64,000 nucleotides of DNA, from contig JABFQP010000001.1 in NCBI GenBank assembly GCA_019685655.1, positions 1 through 64,000 on the forward strand. The letters run 5' to 3'. Shown one piece after another: positions 35,134 through 44,658 of the stretch. Numbering within the stretch: position 1 is the first letter of the stretch; the number at the start of each line of letters is the position of its first letter. The stretch is from Candidatus Bathyarchaeota archaeon A05DMB-5 (GTDB lineage: Archaea > Thermoproteota > Bathyarchaeia > Bathyarchaeales > Bathycorpusculaceae). The translations under genes and the position numbers were made by a program. The notes under the pieces were generated by a model. It ran no database searches and was not told where the DNA came from. It saw only the letters and a list, made by a program, of their open reading frames with translations.

Positions 35134-36246
35134 TTGCAAATTAGCTCGCTGAAGATATTAGCATTAACTGTGGGCATCTTCTTTTTCACAAACAATCTCT
35201 CCACAAGTTTTCTCCCAATCTATTACATGGAAATAGGCTTAAACGTAAACGAAATTGTCCAACTTTTACTCTCAACTTTTATAGTGATAGGATTACTCCC
35301 AATAACACTGCTTAAACTCGTGAAGAACTTTGAAAAAATAATAACATTCGGAATCCTCTCCACCGCACTCTTTTTCGTAACCCTAATCTACATAAAGAAC
35401 CCCATAATTTTAGGATTAACCTACGGATTAAGCATAGCCACCTTCTGGCCAAGCTTTAACCTTCTACAATTCCGCTTAAGCGAAACACAAATTCGCGCCA
35501 GAACTGTAAGCCTATTCTCCTCAATAATTCCCTCCATTGCAAGCATAATCGGTCCCGCGGTTGGCGGTTTTGTCGCGTCAACTTTTGGTTTTCCAACACT
35601 TTTTGCAATTTCAATTGCATTATACATTACCGCTTTCCTCTTCTCAAGGCACATAAAATTTCAGCTTGAAACTCACAAATTTACAATTCCAAAAACCAGA
35701 ACATTCAAAATATTCTTCATCTCCTTCATTCTTCTAGGCCTATCAGAAGCTTATTGGCTCGCCTATCCATTATTTGTTAACAAAATTTCCGGAGGAACTT
35801 TTCAGATGGGACTAGTTCTAGCCGCAAGCGCTGTGCTAATCTGCGGAGTAACTTTTCTTGTTAATTGGCTTTCAGACATCAAAAGAACACGCGTGAATTT
35901 CGCTATCATCGGCGCAGTTCTAAACGCAATATGGTATTTTGCTATATCTTTCGCATCTGTACCGCAAGAAATTGTTGCTTTGTCGCTTCTTTCAGGATTT
36001 GCAAGCGCCTTCTCCCTTTCATGGTTTGCCCATTACGGAGACTCCTTCAGCAAAGAATATTATGCAAGCATACTGGTCATGCTGGAAGCAGGACTGATGA
36101 TTGGCAGAATCTTAAACCTCGCACCGACCAACATTTTCATATCAACCGCAAACTACACAAACTATTTCACGCTCTTAGGTTTAGTGTGGCTCCTCCTAAT
36201 CCCCCTATATTTGATTGCCAAAAGAACGAAAACAGGTGCAATCTAG
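35134..36246 (+). CDS. MFS transporter
   Basis: A 370-residue protein with about ten to twelve hydrophobic helices in MFS arrangement. The central charged loop (KFQLETHKFTIPKTRTFK, about residues 172-190) separates the halves. A short loop 2-3 motif is seen, and helix 5 contains the glycine-rich SIIGPAVGGFVAS. The start is TTG with AGGTG seven bases upstream. The stop overlaps the convergent methyltransferase end by four bases. Substrate is unknown. Confidence 0.8.
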   Translation: MQISSLKILALTVGIFFFTNNLSTSFLPIYYMEIGLNVNEIVQLLLSTFIVIGLLPITLLKLVKNFEKIITFGILSTALFFVTLIYIKNPIILGLTYGLSIATFWPSFNLLQFRLSETQIRARTVSLFSSIIPSIASIIGPAVGGFVASTFGFPTLFAISIALYITAFLFSRHIKFQLETHKFTIPKTRTFKIFFISFILLGLSEAYWLAYPLFVNKISGGTFQMGLVLAASAVLICGVTFLVNWLSDIKRTRVNFAIIGAVLNAIWYFAISFASVPQEIVALSLLSGFASAFSLSWFAHYGDSFSKEYYASILVMLEAGLMIGRILNLAPTNIFISTANYTNYFTLLGLVWLLLIPLYLIAKRTKTGAI

Positions 36247-37124
36247 CTTTTCGGTTTATGCGCCTGCACTAAAACATGCGAATACTCTTCGCCTTCCAAA
36301 GGCAACAAATCCATAGGATTATACGGCCAAATTCCAGAATACACTTCCTCAATCCAATCAAGAACAAGCCCCGCCTTATTCAATGTCTTTTTCAGCCTCT
36401 TTTCACTTGCCATTTGCCCAAAACCATGCGTCTCAGCCAACTTCATGCTTTCAGAACCTTCCTCAAACCACAAAGAAGAAAAGATGACTTTACCATTAGT
36501 TTGCAGAACACGTGCAGCCTCCATAAACGCTAAAGTGGCTTCAGGAACGTTGTCAAAACCAAAATTTGAAGTTACCGTAGATAAGACATTGCTCTTGAAA
36601 GCTAAATGTTTAGCGTCGGTTACAACTAAAGAAATTTTCTTGTAAGTATTCGCTCTTTTTGCTTTACTCATAGCACCGCGTAAAGGTTTCTCATCTATGT
36701 CCGTTCCAATAATGAAAACCGCACTGGAACTTTTCTCAGCCAACGGCAGAATAAATCTGCCCATTCCAGTTGCAACATCCAAAACAGTGTTACCAGATTC
36801 TTTGCACGAAGCAATTGTGCAACCTATTAGTTTGTCCATGAGCTTTTTCAACGCGTTTTTCTGGTCATCTCTCAAATATGAATTGTACTGCCTCTGTATC
36901 TCATCATATCTTTTTTCATCTGCCACGTTAACCTTCCATTCAAACTCGCCAGCCGAAACTTTCGCATCTTTTAACAATCCAATTTCTTCCTTAACCTGAA
37001 ACAAGTGCCCACGGCTACACTTAAAATACCCATTAACAAAACGCTCATTCGACTCGTTGCCTTCAAAAATTAACTGACTCCGACAAAGCGGACACGCAAT
37101 AAAATCTATAAGTTCTTTACGCAC
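36243..37124 (-). CDS. SAM-dependent methyltransferase with N-terminal zinc ribbon
   Basis: The start at GTG 37124 follows GGAGGGAG (37130-37137) and yields 293 residues. Residues about 1-50 are a Trm112-like zinc knuckle (FIACPLCRSQL, then YFKCSRGHLF). The Rossmann methyltransferase part has motif I VLDVATGMGRFILPLA, motif II ending FIIGTDIDEKPL and motif IV SNFGFDNVPE. The fusion resembles RlmA/UbiE-type enzymes in which the ribbon precedes the methyltransferase. Substrate is unknown. It ends convergently with the MFS gene. Confidence 0.85.
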   Translation of the reverse strand: MRKELIDFIACPLCRSQLIFEGNESNERFVNGYFKCSRGHLFQVKEEIGLLKDAKVSAGEFEWKVNVADEKRYDEIQRQYNSYLRDDQKNALKKLMDKLIGCTIASCKESGNTVLDVATGMGRFILPLAEKSSSAVFIIGTDIDEKPLRGAMSKAKRANTYKKISLVVTDAKHLAFKSNVLSTVTSNFGFDNVPEATLAFMEAARVLQTNGKVIFSSLWFEEGSESMKLAETHGFGQMASEKRLKKTLNKAGLVLDWIEEVYSGIWPYNPMDLLPLEGEEYSHVLVQAHKPKS

Positions 37125-37270
37125 CACCGCTCCCTCCAAAAATCGAGATAGGCACTTGATTCTAAAACTTTGTCGCTCACAAAACAGAAAATTCAAGGAT
37201 TGCGCAGTGCAATAAGGGTTAAAACATTTAAATGGTTAGAGATGGAATTTATAGAGAAGGGGTCTTAAAA

Positions 37271-37549
37271 ATGGTTGAGGCAAGCGAAAAACTGCCAATA
37301 TCCGAGTTCTATAAAGTAGTGGATTATGTTACAATCTTCAAAAGCGAAAAATGGTGGGAAGCCATAGTCGTGTTCGAATCCTTCGGAAGACGGTCAATCG
37401 GCTTGTATCTTTGGCAAAAAAGGCTAGATAAAGAAAAGAATCAAGAAGTGTGGAGAAGAAAACACAAGTTTAACGTGCGCAATCTGGACGAGTGGAACAA
37501 GCTTAAGAACGCCATTGAACAGCTTACGCCAAAACTTGTTTCAAAATAG
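37271..37549 (+). CDS. Small conserved-looking protein of unknown function
   Basis: From ATG 37271, which is preceded by AAGGGG at 37257-37262, the product has 92 residues; the frame also opens at 37232. It is Trp- and charge-rich (SEKWWEAIVVFESFGRRSIGLYLWQKR), with an alpha-beta look, a basic middle and no Cys. I do not recognise the family. A nucleic-acid-binding role would fit the charge. Confidence 0.6.
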   Translation: MVEASEKLPISEFYKVVDYVTIFKSEKWWEAIVVFESFGRRSIGLYLWQKRLDKEKNQEVWRRKHKFNVRNLDEWNKLKNAIEQLTPKLVSK

Positions 37550-37654
37550 TCACAATTGCCAATTCCTTATTTTGAATTCACATTCTAAATAATAATCTAG
37601 AATTGAATAATTTTATTAATCAACGCTTACAACAAAAACAAGAAGGCGAACACT

Positions 37655-38050
37655 ATGGCTGCAGAACAACAGACACAAGAAAATAATCAATACGAAGAAG
37701 AAGCAAACAGCGAAAACCTTCAGCCAGAACAAGAAAGTGAGCAACAAGAATACATGGAAACAGAAAACCTACAGGAACAACGGTTTCCCAAAAATTCAAA
37801 AACAAATAACCTTGGAGAAGACAGAAGCAGTTTTATACATGGACTAGCTGTTGGGCTTGGAATTGGATGCATCGCCACTTTCGTAATCACGTGGATTGCA
37901 ATTTTCTTCACGCCAATGCTACCATCAGTAACATACGAAACTTTGCTTTCAATATTCATTTATCCGCTAATCTACTTGCTAGCAGTGGGCTTAGTATCGC
38001 TCACAGCGGGCATAGTCAGAGAATATTACGCAAGAAAACCCCGCCTCTAA
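37655..38050 (+). CDS. Membrane protein with acidic Gln/Glu-rich N-terminus
   Basis: Residues 1-55 are hydrophilic and rich in Gln and Glu and probably disordered. Two membrane helices follow (about residues 66-90 and 99-121), with a basic end (REYYARKPRL). AAGG lies eleven bases before the ATG. The upstream region contains an imperfect inverted repeat, ATTCTA and TAGAAT. The function is unknown. Confidence 0.6.
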   Translation: MAAEQQTQENNQYEEEANSENLQPEQESEQQEYMETENLQEQRFPKNSKTNNLGEDRSSFIHGLAVGLGIGCIATFVITWIAIFFTPMLPSVTYETLLSIFIYPLIYLLAVGLVSLTAGIVREYYARKPRL

Positions 38051-38121
38051 AAGTGTCCAAGATAACGCAATAAATTTTTCACTACAACAATTATAATAAT
38101 TAACACGATAATCTATAATTT

Positions 38122-38757
38122 GTGGAACCTATGCCTCACACGTTAAAACAAGTTTTAGAAAAACTATCAAGCGAAAAAGCACCGGGCCCATCACCAACCT
38201 TCTCCGCATTACATCTTCTGCACGCAATAGAATTAATCTCTGAAAAAACAATTGGTCGCGGAAAACTAGCTCAGAAACTCAATGTAGGAGAAGGCGCAAT
38301 TCGCACTCTAATAGAGCGCCTGAAAAATGCAGATTTGATTACCACATCTAAGACTGGATGCAGTTTAACGAGTAAAGGCATGAAACTCTGGAGAGAATAT
38401 GCAACCGTCGTCAAAAAAGTTGAAATTGGAAAAAACGAGTTGACTCTTGCAAATTATAATTTTGCGATTTTGATAAGAAAACATGGGAATAAGATTAAGT
38501 CAGGAATGGAGCAACGTGATGCCGCCGTGAGAGCTGGCGCAAAAGGAGCTACAACAATATTGTTTAGGAAGGGACGTTTAATGATTCCATCCGCAAGCGA
38601 GAATGTGGCTAAAGATTTTCCAGAAGCTGCAAACCAGATTTTTGGACTTCTGAAACCGGAAGAAAATGATGTGATAATAATTGGAAGTGCCGATAACTTA
38701 GCAGACGCTGAATATGGAACGTTAGCTGCCATGTGGACGCTCATTAATGACTGCTAA
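38122..38757 (+). CDS. DUF4443 winged-helix protein
   Basis: An archaeal protein of 211 residues. Residues about 23-95 form a winged helix (LLHAIELISEKTIGRGKLAQKLNVGEGAIRTLIERLKNADLI). The C-terminal domain (about 100-210) contains the conserved RKHGNKIKSGMEQRDAAVRAGAKGATTILF typical of DUF4443. It probably acts as a transcription regulator that senses a small ligand. The GTG start has an AT-rich promoter directly upstream; an ATG at 38131 is the alternative. It is convergent with the GPN GTPase gene. Confidence 0.85.
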   Translation: MEPMPHTLKQVLEKLSSEKAPGPSPTFSALHLLHAIELISEKTIGRGKLAQKLNVGEGAIRTLIERLKNADLITTSKTGCSLTSKGMKLWREYATVVKKVEIGKNELTLANYNFAILIRKHGNKIKSGMEQRDAAVRAGAKGATTILFRKGRLMIPSASENVAKDFPEAANQIFGLLKPEENDVIIIGSADNLADAEYGTLAAMWTLINDC

Positions 38758-38773
38758 AAATTATCGGTTTGCT

Positions 38774-39535
38774 TTAATACGTGTATTTTTCTCCTTCAGC
38801 CAGTATACGTTCTAATGCAGCGTTAAAGTTTATCATTCCATCATTCGTTTTCGCAGAAACTGGAATTAACAAGTATCTCAAACCAAGCTGATAAATCGCC
38901 CGCATCATATTTCTACTCAATAAACGCTTTGTTCCCTCAAGTTTCTGCTCAATTGCCATTTCCAAAATATTCGGATTAGCAGACCAATCCACAATCTTGT
39001 CAACTTCTCCTTTAGGCAACAAATCACATTTCGATAAGATGTGTACTTGAGGAAGAAGAAAGCGACTATAAACCGCCGTTGAAAGGAAGACGTTTGAAAC
39101 ATAATTTAACGGGTTAACAGAGAAAACAGCATCAAACAAATAAACGATAGCTTTAGGTGCCTTTGTAAGCTCACTGGCAATGTATGGTCCGCTTGCCCTA
39201 AAAGCAAACAACTCCATCTGCCCGGGTGTATCCACCAAAATAATGTCGGAGTTTAAATCTTCAATTTCCTTCGAAACATTCTCAACCTCGTCTGCAATTA
39301 AATCAGCAGCAAGTATTAACGCGCCATTAGGACCTAAACCATACTTCTCCATTAAATCTCCAACATCCACAAAGTCCCGAACATCCACATCAGGAGAATA
39401 AGGAAGCGTTAAAGTTCCAGGGTCCAAGTTAACCACAGCAACGTCTTGCTTTGACATTTTCAACCATTCGCCAAATGCAGCAGTTAACAAAGACTTTCCA
39501 GACCCCGCAGTCCCGATGATAAAGACCATAAACAT
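38774..39535 (-). CDS. GPN-loop GTPase
   Basis: Dimeric GTPase of the GPN family, known in archaea as the PAB0955 type and in eukaryotes for RNA polymerase assembly. The P loop is GTAGSGKS (about residues 8-15), the GPN loop is in KYGLGPNGALI, and the switch II motif is VDTPGQME. SKCDLLP is the base-recognition motif. The frame opens at 39547, but GGTGAT at 39542-39547 places the ribosome six bases before ATG 39535. Confidence 0.93.
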   Translation of the reverse strand: MFMVFIIGTAGSGKSLLTAAFGEWLKMSKQDVAVVNLDPGTLTLPYSPDVDVRDFVDVGDLMEKYGLGPNGALILAADLIADEVENVSKEIEDLNSDIILVDTPGQMELFAFRASGPYIASELTKAPKAIVYLFDAVFSVNPLNYVSNVFLSTAVYSRFLLPQVHILSKCDLLPKGEVDKIVDWSANPNILEMAIEQKLEGTKRLLSRNMMRAIYQLGLRYLLIPVSAKTNDGMINFNAALERILAEGEKYTY

Positions 39536-39613
39536 TCTTTGCATCACCCTATTTTGACTCTGGAATCATGTTGCCTACAAAAGCATTCATTAATTAGTAA
39601 AAGCTTTTCTTTT

Positions 39614-40750
39614 TCAAGATGGAACTTGTGGTGGTTGCGGTTCTAATACTTGCGGCTGTGCTTTTCTGGAGATGACGAATACAAACACCCCAACACAGAT
39701 TAGAATTATAGTGACAACCAATAATGAAAAAAAGAACATGGATAGAACTGTAATGGTTAAAGTTGGATTGTCAGCGCCGGCATAAACGTCGTCTCCAGAC
39801 CAACTTGCACGGACATAGCATACGCCTGCAGTTTCAGCAACCCAAGAACACGAAAAACGCCCGCCGGAATCAGTTACAACAGTGCCTAAAACTGTCCAAG
39901 GAGAACTGTTTTCTTTAATGTAAATAATGATAGTCTTGTTTTGCAGATTGGGAAAGAGTTGTCCGGCAAGAGAAGCCGTGTTTCCTTGGATGAGGTAATT
40001 TGTAGAGACAGTTAATGATATTGATGAAGACGTTAAGGTTGCGTAACTTGCAGAAACTTGCCCGGGAGCCCACTTTTCAATATTTTTAAGCGGAATCACC
40101 TGCACGTTCCTCAAGGATTGCCTTAATTCTTCGGGGCACTCGCCGACCCTCCACCCAATCTGCCAGTTATCACCAGTGCATTCAGCTACGTAATATTCTG
40201 CGCCACCATATGTCACATTGTATGCTTGTCCTCTCACGTCATAAGGTTCATGAGACAGTCTAACGCCGATGTTCATGTGCTCTTCGTTTTTATAGTAGAG
40301 AAGTATGGCATCGATTCCACCGGCTTCAACGATTGAGGCGGCAATAAAAGAAAAAAGGTCACAGTCTCCTTTGTTCTTCACCATTGTTTCCACCGGATAT
40401 CTCGCAGGCGTGGTTACTTCATAAGGTATCTGATGAACAATCATTAATACTCCATTTGCAAAGTCTTCCTCATCTTGGTAAATTTGCCAAAGGCTGTCCG
40501 CGATAGGTTCCAAAGCATAAGGGGTAACGAATTTAGCAAAGTCATTAATGGAGCTTGCGCTATGACTTTTTTCAGTATAATAATCATAAAGTGACTGTGG
40601 AATTACGACGTTAAGCCTATAATATGTTGAGCCGTTGGGATGGTTCAAAAGCTGGTAAGATTGGACATAATTTTCAGACAAGCAAGAAGGAAACAAATGC
40701 AAAAAAATGAATGAAATTGCCAGAGCTAGCATTACTTTTGTTTTTTTCAT
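39614..40750 (-). CDS. Exported transglutaminase-like protein with Ig-like domain and C-terminal anchor
   Basis: The 378-residue protein has a signal peptide (residues 1-26). A transglutaminase-like core follows, with Cys in KNKGDCDLFSFIAASIVEA, His in EEHMNIGV and an acidic partner in YYVAECTGD. A bacterial Ig-like domain (about 245-335) contains TSLAGQLFP-like strands and RASWSGDDVYAGA. One membrane helix (about 340-363) and a Pro/Gln tail close it. Such proteins act on peptides at the cell surface, as proteases or cross-linkers. No ribosome site is obvious. Confidence 0.78.
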   Translation of the reverse strand: MKKTKVMLALAISFIFLHLFPSCLSENYVQSYQLLNHPNGSTYYRLNVVIPQSLYDYYTEKSHSASSINDFAKFVTPYALEPIADSLWQIYQDEEDFANGVLMIVHQIPYEVTTPARYPVETMVKNKGDCDLFSFIAASIVEAGGIDAILLYYKNEEHMNIGVRLSHEPYDVRGQAYNVTYGGAEYYVAECTGDNWQIGWRVGECPEELRQSLRNVQVIPLKNIEKWAPGQVSASYATLTSSSISLTVSTNYLIQGNTASLAGQLFPNLQNKTIIIYIKENSSPWTVLGTVVTDSGGRFSCSWVAETAGVCYVRASWSGDDVYAGADNPTLTITVLSMFFFSLLVVTIILICVGVFVFVISRKAQPQVLEPQPPQVPS

Positions 40751-40877
40751 AGAAAACTTTGTTGCAAAGTTGGTTTAAGGCATTTATGAAATACAAATCA
40801 ATATGGATAATTCTAGCTTCCAGCTAATAGGGACTGTGTTAAACTGTGGTTTAATGTCAAAACTTTCTGGTAAAAGG

Positions 40878-41699
40878 CTACTGCGTTCTTTTTAACTTAA
40901 CTTTTCCACCTTTCTTTTCAATCAACTCTGACAGGTGAATAATTGCTTTTCCCAAACGGTCTTTGGCAGTTTTCGATTCTCTCGCGGTTGTTGAAAAGTG
41001 AATTTCTATGTGTGGCTTTTCTTCCTCGCCTTTAGGGTGAGATTTTATGTAAACATATGGGTTATCACGCATTGTTTGGTCGATTAAAGGTGCCAACGTT
41101 GACTCCATAATTTTGTCTGCATATATGCTGGTTTCAAAAAACACTATGCCCTCCGCCGCTTTCTTAAGTAGAGGCACAATTGACTCATCAAAAATGGCTT
41201 CCATTTCGGAGGGAACACCAGGCAATGCTATTAGAAAAGTTTCATCAGTTTGAATGATCACGCCAGGTGCGGTGCCAACTGGATTCCGTAACGGTTCAGC
41301 ATCTTTGGGAAGTTTCGCCATTTTGACCCTAGGTGGCGTTAACTCAACTTGCTCTATTCTCCCTGCTTTTGCATAAGCTTCATATTTTTCCTTAACCATT
41401 TTCAAAGCTTTCTCGTTAACTTCCAATTTGTTGTTTAAGGCTTTGGCGATTCCTTCTAAAGTTTTATCGTCAAAAGTTGGACCCAACCCACCAGTTGTTA
41501 TTATGAATCTTGGTTTTCGTTGCAAGGCTTCTCGGATGACGCTTGCAATTTCACTAACTTCATCACCAACAACCGTTATACGTTTCACCGAAACACCCAT
41601 AGAAGTGGCACGCTTAGCCATCCAATACGCATTTGTGTTCAAAGTTTTACCGATTAACAATTCGTTACCAACACAGATTATTTCCATATCTCGATTCAT
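40878..41699 (-). CDS. CinA-like molybdopterin-binding-domain protein
   Basis: The 273-residue protein contains the MoaB/CinA N-terminal fold: EIICVGNELLIGKTLNTNAYW, TVVGDEVSEIASVI, IITTGGLGPTFDDKT and NPVGTAPGVII. The CinA C-terminal amidohydrolase domain is absent. In bacteria this N-terminal domain is an ADP-ribose/NAD-related pyrophosphatase; the archaeal role is less clear. The second ATG at 41687 is an equally good start. Confidence 0.85.
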   Translation of the reverse strand: MNRDMEIICVGNELLIGKTLNTNAYWMAKRATSMGVSVKRITVVGDEVSEIASVIREALQRKPRFIITTGGLGPTFDDKTLEGIAKALNNKLEVNEKALKMVKEKYEAYAKAGRIEQVELTPPRVKMAKLPKDAEPLRNPVGTAPGVIIQTDETFLIALPGVPSEMEAIFDESIVPLLKKAAEGIVFFETSIYADKIMESTLAPLIDQTMRDNPYVYIKSHPKGEEEKPHIEIHFSTTARESKTAKDRLGKAIIHLSELIEKKGGKVKLKRTQ

Positions 41700-41795
41700 T
41701 TATACCACAGCTCAGATAAACACGCTGTAAAAATAGAGTAATTTCACTTTTATGCTATTTGCTAACCTACTCTTCAAAAAGCTGAGATGTCCGAC

Positions 41796-42002
41796 TTATT
41801 TTTTCTTGCTAAGCCACCATTTCAGGTATTCTTTTCTCCGCTGTTCCTGTTCCTCTTCTTTGGATTCTCTACTTGGACGTAATTTTTCTCTGAGTTCCAT
41901 AAGTTCTTGCTGTGTTACGGACAAACCGCAGCTTTTGCAAACGTAATGCTTAGTTGCAATCATGTAATGCATTTCGCCACCGCATTCAGGACAATAGGGC
42001 AT
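41796..42002 (-). CDS. Small zinc-ribbon protein
   Basis: The 68-residue protein has a zinc ribbon of two knuckles (CPECGGEM at residues 4-11 and CKSCGLSV at about 22-29). A highly charged helix ends in WWLSKKK. This is the shape of small archaeal ribbon proteins that assist transcription or translation. It stands alone between a CinA-like and a radical SAM gene. Function is unknown. Confidence 0.75.
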   Translation of the reverse strand: MPYCPECGGEMHYMIATKHYVCKSCGLSVTQQELMELREKLRPSRESKEEEQEQRRKEYLKWWLSKKK

Positions 42003-42081
42003 TTTTTAATCACGATTCCGCCATTAAAATTGAACATTCTTTGAGAAATAGCTTTCTATTGTTGTCAGCTAATTTTGCTAT

Positions 42082-43173
42082 CTACGTTATTATATTTTCT
42101 AGTTTTGCTTCTTTAGTCAATTGCAGAGCTTTTTCCATCTCGTCTCTAGTTAGTCTTCTGCGCAATTCGGGAATCTCGTAAGCTCGCCATTCTGGTCTGT
42201 ACTGAAACATCACGTTTACTCTCGTTTCTACTCCCAAATTCTCGGCAATCCAATTCAGCACTGGCTTCGTGCAGCATTCCAAATGCCCCGGCAAAACAAG
42301 CACACGAATTATCAATTCTCCATATTTTTTGGCATCCAGATGGTTGCGTGTGCATACTTCCCAATAGCTTTGGGCGTCGGAAATTTTAACAGCACAATCG
42401 CCAGGTCCATATTTAAAATCTAATAGGTAAACATCAGCAAATCCAGCTAATAGTTGAGCCGTTTCTGGACTATAATAACTGTTAGAATTCCACACAACTG
42501 GAATGTTAACGTTCACATGTGTAAATGTTTCAAGCCACTGCTCCAACCAAGGTGTTGGTTCTCCACCAACTAGGTTAGCATTTCTGCAACCATTTACGCG
42601 TAAGTTTTCAACTTCTCTCGCCAATTCTTCAGGGTGATAAATTTCGCCTCTCTCAATCCACTGGGAAATTGTCCAGTTTTGGCAATGTTTGCAACGCATA
42701 CTACAGCCCATAGTAAAAATTGTGCCAGAAGGCACAAGCTCCGGCTCTTCGCCAACATGTTCAAAAATACTTGAAACTGTTATTTCATTGCCGCACTTGC
42801 AAAAACCCAGTTCACCCGCAAACCTGTTGACTCCGCATCTACGGGTACAAAAATGACAATTTGAAAGCATACACTTTGCAATTTCAATTTTCAAATCCAA
42901 ATAAGATTCGCTTGGAACACGTATTTCCTTTAAGTTTCTCTGACCATTATCAATTTCTTTTTCTATTTCATAGAACTCTTGCGTGAGCATTGCGTGCTTT
43001 TGCCAAAGTTCCTCTAAAGAATCTTTTTCGTTGAATTCCGCGGGCAGTTTTTTGGCAATAAGAAATTTAGCTGGTTTCTCATTTTGCATAACAGCGAAGT
43101 ACCTACCCAAACTCTTCTTTGCCAATTTGTCGCTTAGCACAGCAACAGCGTCTGAGCGAAGAACTCTCCACAT
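42082..43173 (-). CDS. Radical SAM protein of the PflA/COG1313 type
   Basis: Residues about 100-130 have a zinc or cluster motif (CMLSNCHFCTRRCG). The radical SAM cluster motif CSMRCKHCQNW is near residue 157, preceded by PSGTIFTMG. GGEPTPW is the glycine-rich SAM contact. The C-terminal half follows the TIM barrel of glycyl-radical-activating-like enzymes (LLDFKYGPGD). The first 95 residues are helical and not typical of the family. The substrate is unknown; no glycyl radical enzyme is nearby. Confidence 0.82.
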   Translation of the reverse strand: MWRVLRSDAVAVLSDKLAKKSLGRYFAVMQNEKPAKFLIAKKLPAEFNEKDSLEELWQKHAMLTQEFYEIEKEIDNGQRNLKEIRVPSESYLDLKIEIAKCMLSNCHFCTRRCGVNRFAGELGFCKCGNEITVSSIFEHVGEEPELVPSGTIFTMGCSMRCKHCQNWTISQWIERGEIYHPEELAREVENLRVNGCRNANLVGGEPTPWLEQWLETFTHVNVNIPVVWNSNSYYSPETAQLLAGFADVYLLDFKYGPGDCAVKISDAQSYWEVCTRNHLDAKKYGELIIRVLVLPGHLECCTKPVLNWIAENLGVETRVNVMFQYRPEWRAYEIPELRRRLTRDEMEKALQLTKEAKLENIIT

Positions 43174-43491
43174 TCCATCTCAATAATTAATTAATACAAA
43201 CACCAATTTATACAATAAGATTTAGACATCTTAAGAAAACTAAGGCGACAAGAACCACATAGCATCCTACGAACACGTCCAACAACACCATAAACATACA
43301 ACCAAACACCTCAAAGAAACTTTTCCCCAAAAACCCAAACCTTTTAGCTCCAAATAGACGGAGCCAGCGCAATCACACCACACACTCATACTACTCATCA
43401 ACCCAAAACAAAACTAAATCAATACAACAAGAGTCGAAACATTCATAAATGAGAAAAGTTGATAAGACTGTGCATTTAAAGGGTGAGGCTC
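43174..43491. other. Intergenic region before the ribosomal protein block
   Basis: About 310 bases, with very few G on the plus strand between 43250 and 43430. A small hairpin GCTCC/GGAGC occurs near 43348-43366. A possible TATA (ATTCATAAATG, near 43440-43450) could start the ribosomal transcript. I see no gene. Confidence 0.35.
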
Positions 43492-43872
43492 ATGTCCAAA
43501 CCATTCTATGTAAAATTTGAAGTCCCGAAAGAAATCGCAGATGCGGCCTATGAAGCCCTGCAAATAGCTTGCAAAACAGGCGCGGTCAGAAAAGGCACTA
43601 ACGAAACAACAAAAGCCATCGAAAGAGCTCAAGCAAAACTCGTAGTAATAGCTGAAGACGTAGAACCACCAGAAGTCGTAGCACATTTGCCACTTTTATG
43701 TGAAGAAAGAAAAATCCCATATGTGTTTGTGCCAAACAAAGAAAAAATAGGCACTGCAATAGGAATTGACGTTCCAGCCGCTTCTGCATGCATAATCAAA
43801 GAAGGAGATGCAACTGGACTAGTCAAAGAAATAGTTACTAGAATCGAGCAGATGAAAAGAGGAGCAAAGTGA
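43492..43872 (+). CDS. rpl7ae: Ribosomal protein L7Ae
   Basis: K-turn-binding protein of the large ribosomal subunit and of archaeal C/D and H/ACA RNPs. The 126-residue sequence has [34 protein letters not shown] and [14 protein letters not shown], the classic L7Ae core. GGTGA at 43482-43486 lies five bases before ATG 43492; an upstream GTG is inside the ribosome site. The rps28e and rpl24e genes follow, the standard archaeal order. Confidence 0.97.
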   Translation: MSKPFYVKFEVPKEIADAAYEALQIACKTGAVRKGTNETTKAIERAQAKLVVIAEDVEPPEVVAHLPLLCEERKIPYVFVPNKEKIGTAIGIDVPAASACIIKEGDATGLVKEIVTRIEQMKRGAK

Positions 43873-44108
43873 TGAGCAAAGAAGAGAAGACCACAGAAGC
43901 GGTAGAGGAAGAATTAACACCAGCCGAAGTGATTCAAATCATTGGACGCACAGGTGTGACTGGCGAAATTACACAGGTAAGAGTGCGCATTCTAGAAGGA
44001 AAAGACAAAGGACGCATAATAACGCGCAATGTTAAAGGACCAATCCGCGTTCAAGACATTCTTATGTTAAGAGAAACCGAAAGAGAAGCAAAGAAAATCA
44101 CACGATAA
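43872..44108 (+). CDS. rps28e: Ribosomal protein S28e
   Basis: Small-subunit protein of 78 residues. The core [47 protein letters not shown] and the ending [11 protein letters not shown] are diagnostic. The acidic N-terminal extension is normal for archaea. The ATG overlaps the L7Ae stop (TGATG), so translation is coupled. Confidence 0.97.
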   Translation: MSKEEKTTEAVEEELTPAEVIQIIGRTGVTGEITQVRVRILEGKDKGRIITRNVKGPIRVQDILMLRETEREAKKITR

Positions 44109-44140
44109 ACTAAACCTAAGACAGTTTGGAGGAACCATAG

Positions 44141-44338
44141 TTGCCTAGACCTAAAAAATGTTCATTCTGCGGCAATGAATTTCCAACGGGCACTGGAATG
44201 ATGTACGTTAAAAATGATGGGTCTATCCTATGGTTCTGTTCAAGCAAGTGCAGAAAAAGTTCGTTAAATCTCAGAAGAGATGCACGCAAACTCAAATGGA
44301 CAGCATATTTTGGCAAAGAAGAAAAAGGAAAAGCCTAA
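44141..44338 (+). CDS. rpl24e: Ribosomal protein L24e
   Basis: A 65-residue zinc ribosomal protein with [34 protein letters not shown], the complete four-Cys L24e motif. The start is TTG behind GGAGG at 44128-44132. In many archaea ndk and infB follow; here they do not, so the block ends. Confidence 0.96.
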   Translation: MPRPKKCSFCGNEFPTGTGMMYVKNDGSILWFCSSKCRKSSLNLRRDARKLKWTAYFGKEEKGKA

Positions 44339-44436
44339 ACAACGAAGCAGATAATACTTGAAAATTTACAGTTTAAACCCTATCTTATTTTCAATAACCT
44401 TTTCCCACAAAACTCTACTGCAGATACACCCCACAT

Positions 44437-44538
44437 CTAGTTTTTTATATCCACTTCAAAGTAACCGTAAGACCCTGCATGGCAACCTCCACACATGCAG
44501 TTATCTGAGCAACTTTCACATTCGACCACTCTTCCCAC
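44437..44538 (-). CDS. Possible Cys-rich microprotein in the 320-base gap after L24e
   Basis: The gap 44339-44658 holds no long gene, but the minus strand has an open frame whose text is unlike chance: from GTG 44538, VVECESCSDNCMCGGC then HAGSYGYFEVDIKN. Six Cys lie in 14 residues, spaced C-x2-C-x3-C-x-C-x2-C starting from ECESC. There is no ATG and no clear ribosome site, and the frame is closed 22 bases further upstream. It is either a tiny metal- or cluster-binding protein or the 3' remnant of a lost gene. Confidence 0.3.
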   Translation of the reverse strand: MGRVVECESCSDNCMCGGCHAGSYGYFEVDIKN

Positions 44539-44658
44539 ACCAAAAATCCTGCATGTTTTCTAGGTGCAGTTTGGATGGCATATGTTGTTTTTCGACATAT
44601 TCTCGAACAGAAAGAACTGATTTATTAAGACACGCGAAAATACATAAAAGGGATTAAA

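Noticed and set aside
44358-44657. 99-codon plus-strand frame after L24e
   Set aside because: No ribosome site and a Ser/His/Phe-rich text; the minus strand of the same stretch holds the more protein-like Cys-rich frame.
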